Shown one piece after another: positions 1-12,848 of a stretch of DNA of 64,000 bases (position 1 is the stretch's first letter; every line of letters begins with the position of its first letter). The stretch comes from Silene conica (taxonomy: Eukaryota; Streptophyta; Magnoliopsida; Caryophyllales; Caryophyllaceae): assembly GCA_029255685.2 (NCBI GenBank), contig CM055314.2:69700815-69764814 (forward strand). Reading direction: 5' to 3'. The position numbers were made by a program, and so were the translations under genes. The notes under the pieces are model-generated. The model saw nothing but the letters and a program-made list of their open reading frames with translations. It was not told the origin of the DNA and did no database searches.

Positions 1-38
1 ATGCTGATGATTTTGGAGACTTAGGTGCTCGTATGTGA
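1..38 (+). pseudogene. NRPB3: 3' tip of NRPB3 (RNA polymerase II subunit 3), left copy
   Basis: These bases read in frame to a TGA stop and match, base for base, the last 12 codons of the NRPB3 exon at 29430-29690 (ending DFGDLGARM). NRPB3 is the RPB3/alpha-like assembly subunit of RNA polymerase II. The rest of this copy lies left of the window, so I cannot say whether it is intact. Its 3' flank is shared with the right copy. Confidence 0.75.
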
Positions 39-843
39 GGGTGATGATTGATGGTTAACCGGTAACTTTCTTAATGTGCTAAGCTCCATCAATCCTAATA
101 CATGACCATGGTATATAATCCTAACTTGTTTCATTGGTTTGAGATGTACAAGTTTAGATAATGTAATGCTGATCTTAGTTTTTAAGAGGTGGCCTGCGTT
201 TTCACTTTAGCTAACAATCACTTGGCATAGACCACTGCTATTATGTGCAACCTGTAAAATGTGCAATATACATCTTCTAATTAGTCGTCTTCTCGTTTAA
301 CTTGTTCCCCTATCACATCCCTATATAAAGATAGTGATGTTGTACTTGTGTATGGAAATTGTGGGGTTAGATTTCCTATTGATGGTTTACAAATTTGTGT
401 CATAATGGTTTAGATAATTATAGTGGTTCAAGAATGCATCAATTCTATCGTTGATGTTGCGGCCTAGGTTAGTCAGACCTAGAAGTATTTGACACCCATA
501 TTAACCCCTTCATTCTTTTGGAGTGAAATGGAGGCTAATTACTATCTCATGAAGGGTGTAATAGTTACCTACATCCTATGACTTACGTCCCACATCCTAT
601 AGAGTGTTTTGTTATCCTTTCATGTTCACAAATTTCTATTTAAAATAAATCTATCAACATAAGTGTTATCTTATCTAATGGTCTAACTTCGTTTACGTGT
701 AGTATTTGACATGTTTTAAAATTGTTAAACGGTATCTTAGCTTCATCTTAAGGGAGATTGACCTTATTTAAGTAAGGTAAATTTTTTGATTAATAACACA
801 AAATATCCAAGTTTCAGTAGAATGTTTTTGTGTTGAGGCTAGA
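39..843. other. NRPB3 3' flank, no gene seen
   Basis: This is probably the 3' UTR and downstream spacer of NRPB3. It is AT-rich, with no convincing reading frame or repeat apart from the long-range duplication. Confidence 0.5.
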
Positions 844-984
844 AATGAGCATTGTGCTCACGTGGTTAAGGTACTGGGAATGGTAGGAAAGTTGGAAGAG
901 GCATACAATTTCGTCATGTCTTTGCCGGAACCCGTTGATGCTGCCATCTGGGAAGTATTACTAGGTTGCTGTTTTGTAAAATGA
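844..984 (+). pseudogene. PPR (pentatricopeptide repeat) gene fragment
   Basis: Forty-six codons read as the end of a PPR array passing into an E-type motif: HCAHVVKVLGMVGKLEEA, then FVMSLPEPVDAAIWEVLLGC, then TGA. PPR proteins bind organellar RNA. There is no upstream PPR array or start codon here, so this is a relic. In the right copy the codon after EEA is a stop (TAA, 30558-30560), so that copy has decayed further. Confidence 0.7.
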
Positions 985-1046
985 AAAAAGGAGGAGGAAG
1001 TATGGAAGTATGGGAAGATGACAGAGAAGAAGAGTGCAAAAACTAG

Positions 1047-1627
1047 TGATACAGACATCGAAGTTGCTGGTTCGTTGCTTAGCTCGAACATTGGAGACGG
1101 GGTTTACTTGTGTTCGAGGGCTCGGTTTGTATGCATGGTTACGTTGAACTAAGTTTGCTTTCGTTGCATGGTCACAATGATTAGAGATGGTCCACCACTT
1201 TGTTTAGCTAAGCTTTACGTAATGAATAAAAGGGTGTAATGTGGATTACACCTTAGTTAATGTTTTATTTATTTTGGAGTATTGGAAGGTTGTAATTAGT
1301 GTCCTAGATTGATTAGTTAATTACCTTAATTAACTAGTTAATTCTAGGATTGGTGGAGGCTTTTCATGTGGCTCTTTTGAGGCTATTTAAGCCATGCTTT
1401 ATCAATAAGAATATCATCCAAGTTTGCTTAAAACAAAATCTCTGTAATTTAACTTGTGGTTGTCGAGTACAATTCTTGTTATTTCGAGCTATTGTCTAGA
1501 CGCGTTTCTAGCTTAGTTCTTGAGTTCGAGTCAATAAGTCTTGGCTTGGTCTCGTAATTCGTCAAACTATAGGTCTAGTTTGTCGGATATATCTTTGCTC
1601 TTATTTTCCAATATCAAACACGTATCA
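1047..1627 (+). repeat. 5' LTR (581 bp)
   Basis: The LTR starts TGATACAGAC and ends AACACGTATCA. It is identical in length to the first LTR of the right-hand array. It carries the 5'-type base in TTAATTAACTAG, where the 3' LTR has TTAATTAGCTAG. Confidence 0.92.
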
Positions 1628-1631
1628 TTTG

Positions 1632-1642
1632 TGGTATCAGAG
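1632..1642 (+). promoter_or_regulatory. Primer-binding site, initiator tRNA-Met
   Basis: TGGTATCAGAG starts four bases after the LTR. It is complementary to the 3' end of plant initiator tRNA-Met, the usual primer for minus-strand synthesis in many plant LTR elements. Confidence 0.88.
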
Positions 1643-1755
1643 TTTCGGCTCTCGATTATCTTTCTCGAGACGATTCTTGGTACAAAACAAAAAAAAACAA
1701 AAAAAAACACAAAAAATAATAATTATTTATTACATACGCGCAAGAAGGCAGGATT

Positions 1756-3612
1756 ATGGCCGAGTACGATGACGAAACGTTGCTCGCTCATTTACGCGAC
1801 ATGCTTCGTAATCAGCCCATAGGACCTCGTCACAAGCAAGATGAGTTCAAAATCTCAGAACTTCCAGAATTTATCGGTGGAATAGATCCAGAAGGCTATT
1901 TGGAATGGGAGCGGAAAATCGAACGGATGTTTGATTTCAAGGATCTTAGTGACGAGAAGAGGTGTCGGTATGCGATTTTAAGATTGAGCAAGGGAGCTTC
2001 ACTTTGGTTCGAGGGGGTAAAGAACAGAAGAGAGCGCGCCGGAAAGGAGAAGATTTCCTCTTGGGACTCTTTGAAGCGTAAACTACGTAAACGGTATGTA
2101 CCAACAACCCACAAAATTTCTACTTATCGAAAAAATGCCGAATTTAGACAAGGGAAATTGAGTGTTGAGGAATACATTGATGAATTCGAGAGTCTGACTT
2201 TAATGGGGGAATTAGAGGAATTAGAGGAACAGAAGATGGCACGATTTTTAAGAGGTCTAAATTTCAGTGCTGCTAGCGTCGTAGAGCTATACCCATATTC
2301 CGACTTCGACACGTTATGTGGGCTATGTATAAAGCTCGAATCCCAGGGTAGGTCAAAATACGGGGGAGGGTCAAACCCAGAGTCGGGTAAATCCAAAACT
2401 TGGACTAAGTCTGAAACAACCTCAAAATACAACTCCCCTGCTTCTACCAGCAATTCAAACAAACCCTCAAACCCAGATTCCCCTACTACCCCAAAAACAA
2501 CCCACGTGACCAAGGAGACATCCCTTTCGAAAGTAAGGTGTTACGTGCCAAGGGTTTGGGACTTCCAAAGCTCTTGTCCAAACAAACGGGTGGTGACATT
2601 GAGGGACGCTGTGGCTGTGCGAGATGAGTTGTTAGACGAGGAAGAGAGGGATCGGTTGGGGGACATATTCAATTTTGATGATGGCGGAAGTGAGGAAGGG
2701 GAATTAGAGGATTATGTGGCCCCGAATTACGACACGACCTTGGCACTTCGCACCTTGCAAACTCAATCAGTCCCGGAAATTGCAGAACAGCGGGACCAAT
2801 TATTTCATACCAAATGTCGAATAGGTGATAAATGGTGCAGTGTGATAGTCGACGGCGGTAGTTGCACTAACGTAGCTTCAAGTGAGATGGTTTCCAAACT
2901 CGGGTTGACCACCACGGCTCATCCTAAACCATATTCATTGCATTGGCTTGACGACGGTAATAAGTTGAAGGTGTCGAAGCAGGTACTCGTTGGTTTGGCT
3001 ATGGGTTCCTATCGAGACGAGATATTGTGCGACGTAATTCCGATGGACGCTTGTCACATCTTGTTGGGTCGTCCTTGGCAGTTTGATAAGGACGTGGTGC
3101 ATCGGGGACGAAGTAATGAGTATGAGTTTCGTGATAAGGGGAAGAAAATTGTTCTAAAGCCTATGTCTGCTAAGGAAATTCGGAGTATGAGTACCACCAA
3201 GAAGAAAGCAACAACGTTGATTACGGAACGAGAGATCGAATCCGCCATTAATAATGGCGAGTGGGTGTATTTGCTTGTGGCTAGGGAAGAATTACAACAT
3301 AATCAAGGACATTTGCCAAGCAGCCCCCTGGAATGCTTGCTACGTGAATTTCAAGACATTTTTCCCGATGATTTACCTCCGGGTCTTCCTCCTATCCGCG
3401 GGATTGAACACCAAATCGACCTTATTCCGGGGGCATCCTTACCCAATAAGGCCGCCTACCGTTGTAATCCGGAGGAAACCAAGGAGCTTCAAAGACAAAT
3501 TGAGGAGCTTATGGAGCTAGCGTGGGTTTGTGCGCGAAAGTCTAAGTCCGTGTGCCGTTACAGTATTGCTCGTTCCAAAAAAGGATGGCACTTGGCGTAT
3601 GTGTGTCGATAG
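1756..3612 (+). pseudogene. gag-protease ORF with start of RT, frameshifted
   Basis: The 618-codon frame starts at ATG. Residues about 45-200 are a retrotransposon gag domain (GYLEWERKIERMF, then FLRGLNFSAASVVELYPYSD). The zinc knuckle near residue 262 is degenerate: RCYVPRVWDFQSSCPNK keeps two Cys but has lost the second Cys and the His. The aspartic protease active site is D366-G-G-S, followed by the flap-side HILLGRPWQFD. The start of RT follows (GLPPIRGIEHQIDLIPG). The frame slips near codon 592, and RT continues in the +1 frame. This left copy lacks the 1-base insertion that splits gag from protease in all four array copies. Confidence 0.9.
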
Positions 3613-3953
3613 TCGGGCCGTGAATAATATTACCATTAAATATCGATTCCCAATACCAAGACTCGACGATATGCTTGATGAACTCCATGGCTCTGTTTTA
3701 TTTTTATAAATTGATTTGCGGAGTGGATACCATCAAATTAGAATGCGAGAGGGTGACGAATGGAAGACGGCTTTCAAAACAAAGCATGGGCTCTATGAGT
3801 GGACGGTTATGCCATTTGGGCTCACTAATGCCCCGAGCACATTTATGTGATTAATGAATGAGATGCTTAAACCATTTTTGGGTCGATTTGTGGTAGTCTA
3901 TCTCGATGATATTTTGGTTTTTAGCAAAAGTGAAGAGGAGCATTTAAAGCATT
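3533..3953 (+). pseudogene. Reverse transcriptase remnant, N-terminal part
   Basis: In the frame shifted from gag-protease, RT blocks are visible: [43 protein letters not shown] and [20 protein letters not shown] (catalytic YLDD). Two in-frame stops are present, after HGSVLFL and after APSTFM. The sequence ends abruptly at the junction with the 3' LTR. The remainder of RT, RNase H and integrase are absent, so the copy cannot be autonomous. Confidence 0.88.
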
Positions 3954-4496
3954 CAAACATTGGAGACGGGGTTTACTTGTGTTCGAGGGCTCGGTTTGTA
4001 TGCATGGTTACGTTGAACTAAGTTTGCTTTCGTTGCATGGTCACAATGATTAGAGATGGTCCACCACTTTGTTTAACTAAGCTTTACGTAATGAATAAAA
4101 GGGTGTAATGTGGATTACACCTTAGTTAATGTTTTATTTATTTTGGAGTATTGGAAGGTTGTAATTAGTGTCCTAGATTGATTAGTTAATTACCTTAATT
4201 AGCTAGTTAATTCTAGGATTGGTGGAGGCTTTTCATGTGGCTCTTTTGAGGCTATTTAAGCTATGCTTTATCAATAAGAATATCATCCAAGTTTGCTTAA
4301 AACAAAATCTCTGTAATTTAACTTGTGGTTGTCGAGTACAATTCTTGTTATTTCGAGCTATTGTCTAGACGCGTTTCTAGCTTAGTTCTTGAGTTCGAGT
4401 CAATAAGTCTTGGCTTGGTCTCGTAATTCGTCAAACTATAGGTCTAGTTTGTCGGATATATCTTTGCTCTTATTTTCCAATATCAAACACGTATCA
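3954..4496 (+). repeat. 3' LTR, 5'-truncated (543 bp)
   Basis: This matches the 5' LTR from its base 39 to the end. The junction with RT reads AAAGCATT / CAAACATTGG. It is followed immediately by the target duplication ACTAG. Confidence 0.9.
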
Positions 4497-4501
4497 ACTA
4501 G

Positions 4502-4919
4502 GTAAAAGGAGGGAAAATAGGATTGAGCTATGTGGATCGTATTTCGAGACTGTCTCGTATGAGAATTTGAGTCGGGAAGGATGGTATTGACAAATGTTTC
4601 CGAGCCAGGAAGTGTTATGAATAGAAATTTAATGCAGTTTGTCGGCGGGGTGATGGAAATGAAAGTGTATGAAGTCATGAAGAAAAAGGAAGGAGGCGGA
4701 AACTATTAGACGAGATAGACTAAAATGGAATTAAACTGTATAATTAGACTGAGGGTGTATTGATCTGTATGGCTTTTGAGATGTTTGCTGTAACTTTATC
4801 TCTCAGTGACACGGTTTATTTGCTGTGCTAGGAACTAAGAAGCTCCCTCGGGGTACATTGAGTTGAGCTTGATAGCATATTCTCAGTTGTTAGATTGCTG
4901 ATACGATAACTGTGTGATC
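4502..4919 (+). other. Possible 5' UTR region of the SMG7-like gene
   Basis: A pyrimidine-rich acceptor (TTATTTGCTGTGCTAG, near 4832) precedes a short stretch leading to the ATG at 4920. This is compatible with a 5' UTR intron. The Gypsy insertion lies just upstream and may have separated the gene from its promoter. No other feature is seen. Confidence 0.35.
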
Positions 4920-5294
4920 ATGCCTACCGATGATCTCAGAAATACGAGGAAGAAAAGAGCTTGTTTTGCTCAGGTAACAGTTAACCAGAAGTCAGAACTA
5001 ATCAGTTATCAGGAACCTTCTTGTTTTTTTACTCCGCTTTGCTCAAATTCGTTGTCATTCCATCAGGTTTCAGAGGTTGAAAAACAGCTTTGGGCACGGA
5101 TCCAATCCCATGTAGTGCTCGATAAGGGTGTTCAAGATCTATACAGTAAGGCATGCTCTATTTATGAGAAGTTCTTTCTGAGTGATAACGAACTGCAAGA
5201 ACTTCAGGACATTGAGTATTTATTGTGGAGGCTTCACTACAAGCATATTGACAAATTTTGGAAAATTATCTGCCAAAGTAAAAAAGCTAACCAG
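4920..5294 (+). pseudogene. SMG7-like / EST1 N-terminal domain, gene fragment
   Basis: Two phase-0 exons are visible. 4920-4973 reads MPTDDLRNTRKKRACFAQ and ends CAG/GTAACA. 5067-5294 follows CATCAG and reads VSEVEKQLWARIQSH, VQDLYSKACSIYEKFFLSD, ELQELQDIEYLLWRLHYKHI, ending CCAG/GTGAAG. The ELQD-EY-LWRLHYKHID block is characteristic of the plant EST1/SMG7-like family, which has a 14-3-3-like TPR domain linked to nonsense-mediated decay and telomere biology. The following exons of a protein usually many hundreds of residues long are not found. The next 6 kb holds other repeats, so this is a fragment. Confidence 0.68.
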
Positions 5295-5609
5295 GTGAAG
5301 AGTGACGGTACAACGAACAATGTTAATCTCTCAGGCAACCTTTTTTTCCGTCTTTCCTTGTCTTCCACCTGCCTACTCTGGGTCCAAAGGAACGAAGTAA
5401 CTGGGTCCAAAGGAACGAAGTAACAGGTTGAAAGCAGGGACTAGGTCTTGTTCAAGAAAACTTCTTTTGGTACAATTCATGTCCCTATGCGGGCTGTGCC
5501 CATTCCAATCCTTCAATGGATTCGTCCCTTTATTCAGATCGGGACCATGAAGACAACCCGCCACCTTTTAGCTTGAAAGCTTGTTGATTGTAGTTAAACT
5601 CATGTGAAA
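5295..5609. repeat. Spacer with a 23-bp tandem duplication
   Basis: A 23-bp unit beginning CTGGGTCCAAAGGAACG occurs at 5378-5400 and again at 5401-5423, head to tail and identical. The rest shows no gene. Its composition is unlike the AT-rich surroundings, and an organellar origin is possible but unproven. Confidence 0.6.
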
Positions 5610-5676
5610 AGCTAATGAGCTCAAATGGAAGAGCATGTGCAATACACAGAGTTGGGTTCGAATCCCACATTGGCTA
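5610..5676 (+). pseudogene. Degenerate tRNA or head of a tRNA-derived SINE
   Basis: Acceptor arms AGCTAAT and ATTGGCT pair over 7 bp with one G-U. The D arm GCTC / GAGC encloses AAATGGAA (A box). The T arm has loop TTCGAAT, giving a B box GGTTCGAATCC. The anticodon arm is about 5 nt short and cannot form a normal 7-nt loop, so no anticodon can be assigned. This fits a dead tRNA or the 5' head of a SINE. Confidence 0.6.
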
Positions 5677-5862
5677 CAAAATATCTCTCATTTTAAACTG
5701 AAGCTACAAGCAGTTTCCTAAGTTCATCAACTACCGAAAGCAAAACATTTTTATCAAGTAGGTAAACATGTAGCACTTAAATTGTCCGAACAATAGCATG
5801 TTGGGGCTACTAATAGGCCTAGAATGGGTGCACAATAATCGTTTTTGGGTGAACCTGGTGTC

Positions 5863-6380
5863 GTATCTTGGTGCAATTTTAATGTGCCTAAAGATGCCTT
5901 CATTTGCTGGTTAGCAACGAAAAGGAGACTCTTAACCAAAGACTGACTGACTGATATGGGTATTCCTGTGGATAGCTCATGTTATCTATGTGGTCAGGAT
6001 AATAAAACTGAGAGGCACTTGTTCTTCTCCTTCCCATATAAGCATATAGCAAGGTCTATTTGCTGAAGCTGCTAGATTGGCTACATGCTAACATCTCATT
6101 GCAGGAGGCATTCATGATTAGGCGGAATGATGGCACCTTAACGCAAAGACACGTACGTTGTGAATGAAGGAGTCAGTGCTCTATGTTATCATATCTGGAT
6201 GATATGTAGTAAGTGTTGGTTAATGAATGAAATTGAAAAGCCAGCATTAATCGCCGAGAAGGTTTAAGAAACAGTGAACAGTAGAAATGGTATGAAGTTG
6301 CAGAGGCCTGTTAGGTCGAGGGAGGGATCAACAGTGGGTAGATTCCAGATCTTTATGCTAAATAAACTTGCATAATTACT
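5863..6380 (+). pseudogene. LINE ORF2 C-terminal (zf-RVT) remnant
   Basis: The translation gives FNVPKDAFICWLATKRRLLTKD, a stop, then MGIPVDSSCYLCGQDNKTERHLFF and further on YHIWMICSKCWLMNEIEKP. This is the W..VPKHCFIAWL...C..C....E...HLF pattern of the zinc-finger region that ends ORF2 in plant L1-type LINEs. Stops and frameshifts make it inactive, and it is 5'-truncated. Only the C-terminal region is present. Confidence 0.7.
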
Positions 6381-6399
6381 CAACATATGCATCCCTGCA

Positions 6400-7159
6400 C
6401 TGTATTGAAATTGTAATGGTGCCTGAATGTAACTTGTAAAGCTTAATAGATGCTAGGACGAATACAGTCAGTGTGCTAAACAAGGCGTAGTTTGTAAGGC
6501 GGATTAATGCTATGACAGACACTGCAAATTACTCAGTTTAGTATTATGGCGCAACAAAGAGATTGTACGTTGATCCACTTAAATGTACATCCAAAATATT
6601 GATATCCTTATTAGTTTATAATACTATTTTACATAAATTGGGGTGGCGCGGTTCCCCAACTATACAAGGGATAAATACAATAAGGATTTGAAAGGCAAAC
6701 ATCCTCCCTCTTAACAATTTATCCATACAAGGTCATTCTACTATCGAACAAACTTGAAACTCTACAGAGCATACAGAGATTCAGCTAAAGTTCAGCAGCA
6801 ACAAACAGACAAACATTCGCAACTCTGGACAGGAGAATGTCACAATTGAACTCAACATAAATATGCTGGTGAAAACAAGTCAATAATGTTGGAGCGACAT
6901 TAACCAGAACAATAATATAAATGCAATAGATTAATTGAAGAATAAGAATTTTCTACACTTGGACGAGAGGCAAGGTCTGATCGATTTCATGGGTTTTAAT
7001 CAACTTTGGGATGATTGGAATAGCCATTGGACACTTATGTACAAAGGTATCAAATCCTAAAATTGAGATAATGTTGAAAGAGATGGTAAAAAGAGACATA
7101 GGTGATTAATATGCACCCTAACATTTCACTACTTCTGCACAACCAATTAAATAGACAAA
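6400..7159. other. No gene seen
   Basis: The stretch is AT-rich. I see no coding signal, RNA gene or recognisable repeat. Confidence 0.5.
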
Positions 7160-7161
7160 TA

Positions 7162-7240
7162 CACCATCCGTATCAATTATTTGTTTACCTTTAAATTAAA
7201 ATACATACCACAAAGAAAAACTTGACCGGGAGGGATGGAG
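7162..7240. mobile_element. Short Stowaway-like MITE remnant
   Basis: The 79-bp unit is flanked by TA on both sides. Its imperfect terminal inverted repeats are CACCATCCGTATCAATT on the left and CTCCATCCCTCCCGGTC read inward from the right. This resembles the CTCCCTCC-type ends of plant Tc1/mariner Stowaway MITEs. It is shorter than usual, so probably degenerate. Confidence 0.45.
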
Positions 7241-7242
7241 TA

Positions 7243-10200
7243 TTAAATGATCAGAAGTTAATTCTTGAATGTCATTCAACTAAAATGCACGCTGACATTA
7301 ATGAATATCAGTAATCTGAATAAAATTGTAGAAACAAAATTAGTAGAAATTGCAGGTATAACTCAGTGCATCACACATGGTGCTACACCAAAACATGTTT
7401 GGAAAACATCAAAGATTGATATTATATGCTGAGAAGAAGCATAGAGTATCAGGGCGGATCCAAGTAACACAGCATTGAACCTCAAATCACCATTAAACTG
7501 TCAAATAAATTACGGAGTAACTTCAAATTGTAGGTAACTGACACAAATAAAGCACCAAAGATTAAACTGAAAATTACAAATTAAAAAAAAGGTGAAATGC
7601 TTACCCTATTGATGGAAAAGGTTTGTATTCATTCTCTTGATTCTCTAGGACACGACAGGCATGGTATTGAATATCGGTAAGATCGGCCGTCATGAGTTCA
7701 TGACCTGATCTTGGTCATCACACCTTCGATGCGTCCAAAGTCCAAACTACCTCAAATCCCGTCACCTTAACTTTCTAGACCTGGACAACTCTTCCGCAAT
7801 TTGGCATTGTAGCGCATAGTTAAGCCCATTGTCACAACTCCCTACCTCGCTCTTATGTTTCCTCATCACTTAGACAACAAGCTTTTCTGAAAATGCGACG
7901 TTTGGGTTTTACTTGCAGCATGCAACGCCCTGCAGACAATGATCGCTATGTGAAGACCTGCGAAAATGGAAAATCTCCCAAGGAGACTAGGTGGTGGTTC
8001 CATGATGACAAGGTTTAATATCATGTGTCCATGTTCACAGTTGACATTTAAGACAATATAGATTGCTTCGAGTATTCTGTCTCCCGAAATCAAGAAAAAG
8101 TATATCTAAATCATGACTACCTAAATTAGCTTGGGGGCATATATCCTCTGGAATGTGGCAGTCTCAAATGTAAAGTTCACAATATTAGATTTGGTTTGAG
8201 AAAACTATATCTACTTACTAAATGTTGTCGAATGTTGCCCTGTTTCGTTCCCACAACTCTTTTTTCTCAACTGATAAATCTTCACAGTAAAAGGAGGATA
8301 TCTGACAAAATTTTATTGTCAAGTTGTATGGTATGTCTGCTGTTACATTCAAGGAATTTTGTTGGGAGATAATGCCCAACAATGTTAGAGTGCGTTTAGT
8401 TGGAGGTTCTAGAATGGATTCAATCCGTTCTAGGTTTTGGTTTGTTCTTTTTGGAATGGAAATTGGAATGGACAAGGAGAGTGTGGAGATAAAACAAGAA
8501 TTTTCAAAGTATAGGAGTTTAATTAAGATTAATTTTTCAACGAATATTATATATTGAGATGGACGTCCATTTAACTAAATTACGCTAATCTTTCCCTTCA
8601 GCTAAATTCATGCCTTTATAAATTAACTCTTTAGTTTAACTTCAAGCAGTTCGGTTATGTTCAGTTATGCTTTATTAAGTTCAGTTAAATTTAATTATTA
8701 TTTTCAGTTTAAAATAAAAAAAACAGAGCGTAAGAGACACTGATGATTTTTTTTTTGAAATTACTTTTTTCACATACAAATTTTACACTTTCACATACAT
8801 TTTTTTCATAAAATTTCCATATGCCACCCTTCCCCCTAAACACAAACCCTTCTTCTTAAACATAAACCAAATAATTCTTATATGTAAATCTTTACCCTAA
8901 AATTGAAGAATTAATTACTCCAAAAACTTATACAATGAATCTAATCTCCTCTCTTAAAATTGTAAAAATGAATTAGCCTATAAAGAAAGAACTTCTTGTT
9001 GGTTATTGGGACTTTACTCGGATTAAGATGTGTAGTAGGAGCAGGAGGCTGACTTTCCTAGATTGGTCAGATCGTTCAAAATCTCGTAACCGATATCTAA
9101 TCTAAAACTAAGAGGCCTGGTAGATTCTCTATGCCGAGCTCTATATTAGAGGCCCGGAGGAGGTCAAAGGGGGATCAACTCCATGGGAGATCTAGGGAGA
9201 AGAAGAAGCAGCCCGCCCCCGGCGATTGTTTCCTTTCCTTTTGTTTTAGTTTTTATTTCTTCTTTTTAAAATTTTGACATTTCATTTAATTATTATGGAG
9301 GTGGGAAATCAGAGCAGGGGAGGGAGGGAGGGGGGGGGGGGCTGCGGGGCAAGGGGAACGGAGTTGATGAAGGTGGTGTGCCATTTCACAGTATATTTAT
9401 TATTTGAGTATATCCTATTTCAGGGTTGAAGAAATATTTGCTACAGCTGGTGACGAAATGCGTACAAGCTTCACCTAATAGATTCCAACATTTTAAGAAT
9501 AGAAATCAACATTCGTTCTAAATTTATTTTTGTTTAGACTATTTCTACATTACATAGATTTCCACAGTCGAGTTGATTCACGTTCCAATTTTCACCAGGA
9601 TTCATTTGAAAACATGCTCGATTGGCACATAAGTAAAAGATTATGTACATGTAACACAAAAGATGGAGCAATCGAGATTTGATGTGAATGTTCAATTCGC
9701 TAAATTTCGATGCAATTTTTTACCTTTAAACCAATTCCTGGGTAGGATTAGAAGGATCGGAAAGAGTAGGAGGATCAGAGTTGGTATTCTGATTTTAGAT
9801 TTGGTTTTGATAAACATAAACTCCGTAAGAACACAAGATATCATCGCAATGAGTTTCCCCTCTTTCAATTTAGAGTAAAGGAAGAAGAATACGAATAAAT
9901 AAAGAGAATGGGGAAGTAGAGGAGGAAAAATAATATCCACAAAGTAAAAGGACAGAAGCTCTACTGTTTATCATGCACTACGCATGAAAACTTCTGCTTT
10001 ACAATTCCTATTCTTTTTATCATGTTTTGCATGAAGGTAATTTGATTTCATAGATTGAATTAAATATGCAATTTGTGTTAATTTTGATACTGATTATTGC
10101 GTTCACTATTTCGATCAAATGACATTTGCGCAAGTTCAAATAGTTAGTAGGACCGTTACTTTAAATTCTATTATACTACTAGACTACTTATTATACTTAA

Positions 10201-10685
10201 TACTGAATGCACATAGCTAACAATGATGCGAATTCATTGTCAAGATATGGCCTCAATGTTAAGTCTATCAAGCACCCTGTCAAAAACATAGAATTTAAAC
10301 GATTGTAGTCTACATTAAAGACACCTTCGTATTGTCATATCCCATACATATGTTACGAGTTATCAGTTTATAGTGGATTAAAAGAATAAATTTTTATCTC
10401 ATAACAACAACTTATTATACATAATAATAATTATCGGGTTAGAAAGTTTGTTGTGTATGTATAAAATCATGAAAATGATTTCCGTAAGTCAATGTTTACG
10501 TACCTTACACGTGATAGATATCCTATATGACTATAATCAAAGATGTTAGTTATTCAATATAAGATTATTCTTCCATCAAAATCATTCTACAACAGATCAA
10601 CACGCCACATGAATATGATACGAACAAAAAGTGTACCATGTTAAAATTATGAATATTTACTTAATGACAAATTACGTCCCTTGGG
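7243..10685. other. Intergenic, no gene supported
   Basis: No reading frame longer than chance is conserved, and no splice-bounded exon is recognised. Local items are a purine run at 9317-9341 and scattered AT-rich stretches. Part of the right end should belong to the Helitron whose 3' end is at 10719, but I could not place that element's 5' end. Confidence 0.45.
9317..9341 (+). other. G-quadruplex-capable G run
   Basis: GGGG-A-GGG-A-GGG-A is followed by twelve or more G. Four or more G-tracts with 1-nt loops satisfy the usual G4 rule. No promoter or gene can be tied to it. Confidence 0.5.
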
Positions 10686-10720
10686 ATTCCGCGCGCATCG
10701 CGCGCGGAATAACAACTAGT
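10686..10720 (+). mobile_element. Helitron 3' terminus
   Basis: A perfect 11-bp hairpin (ATTCCGCGCGC, loop ATC, GCGCGCGGAAT) is followed after five bases by CTAG at 10716-10719, with host T at 10720. This is the diagnostic Helitron 3' structure (GC-rich hairpin, short spacer, CTRR, insertion before T). The 5' end is not located, so the length is unknown. Confidence 0.72.
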
Positions 10721-12640
<1,920 letters not shown>

Positions 12641-12848
12641 AGACTTCATGAAAGGGGAGTATTTAATTAACCGGAAACAAAGATAACTAACACAGCAAGT
12701 GTTCTGGGATACGCGACGCTTGTTTGAGACATCCGGTTTTAGTACAACATTATTACAGTTAACATAGCCACTTTTGCATTGGATAGCAGTTTCAGGGTTC
12801 ATTATAGCTTTAATTGCTGGTCGCTGCCATGGATAATCTTGTACATAT

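Larger units (their letters stand above)
1..1046. repeat. Segmental duplication, left copy (non-TE flank)
   Basis: The stretch aligns collinearly with 29653-30700. I noticed only about five differences, for example a C/T near 130, a G/T near 588, an A/C near 713, a 2-bp indel near 780 and a C/A near 917. Both copies lead into the same Gypsy insertion with the same target duplication, so the duplication is younger than that insertion. Confidence 0.9.
1047..4496 (+). mobile_element. Truncated Ty3/Gypsy chromovirus-like retrotransposon, left copy
   Basis: The element has a complete 5' LTR, a primer-binding site, gag, protease and the first part of reverse transcriptase, then a 3' LTR lacking its first 38 bp. 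Target duplication ACTAG lies at 1042-1046 and 4497-4501. The LTR ends are TGATAC and GTATCA, a perfect 6-bp inverted repeat. RNase H, integrase and the 5' edge of the 3' LTR are missing through one deletion just after the YLDD region. The domain order and motifs fit chromovirus-type Gypsy; the exact clade is not assigned. About three differences between the LTRs suggest a young insertion. Confidence 0.92.

Noticed and set aside
1541-1822. Plus-strand frame overlapping the LTR end and gag start (also in the array units)
   Set aside because: Shadow frame: it has no ATG at its start and crosses the LTR, PBS and gag.
3054-3520. Frames of 64 and 88 codons within the protease/RT region
   Set aside because: They overlap the real pol frame on the other strand or in another frame; shadows.
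5378-5580. Mitochondrial DNA insertion
   Set aside because: The composition looks foreign, but I cannot match it to an organellar gene, so I make no claim.
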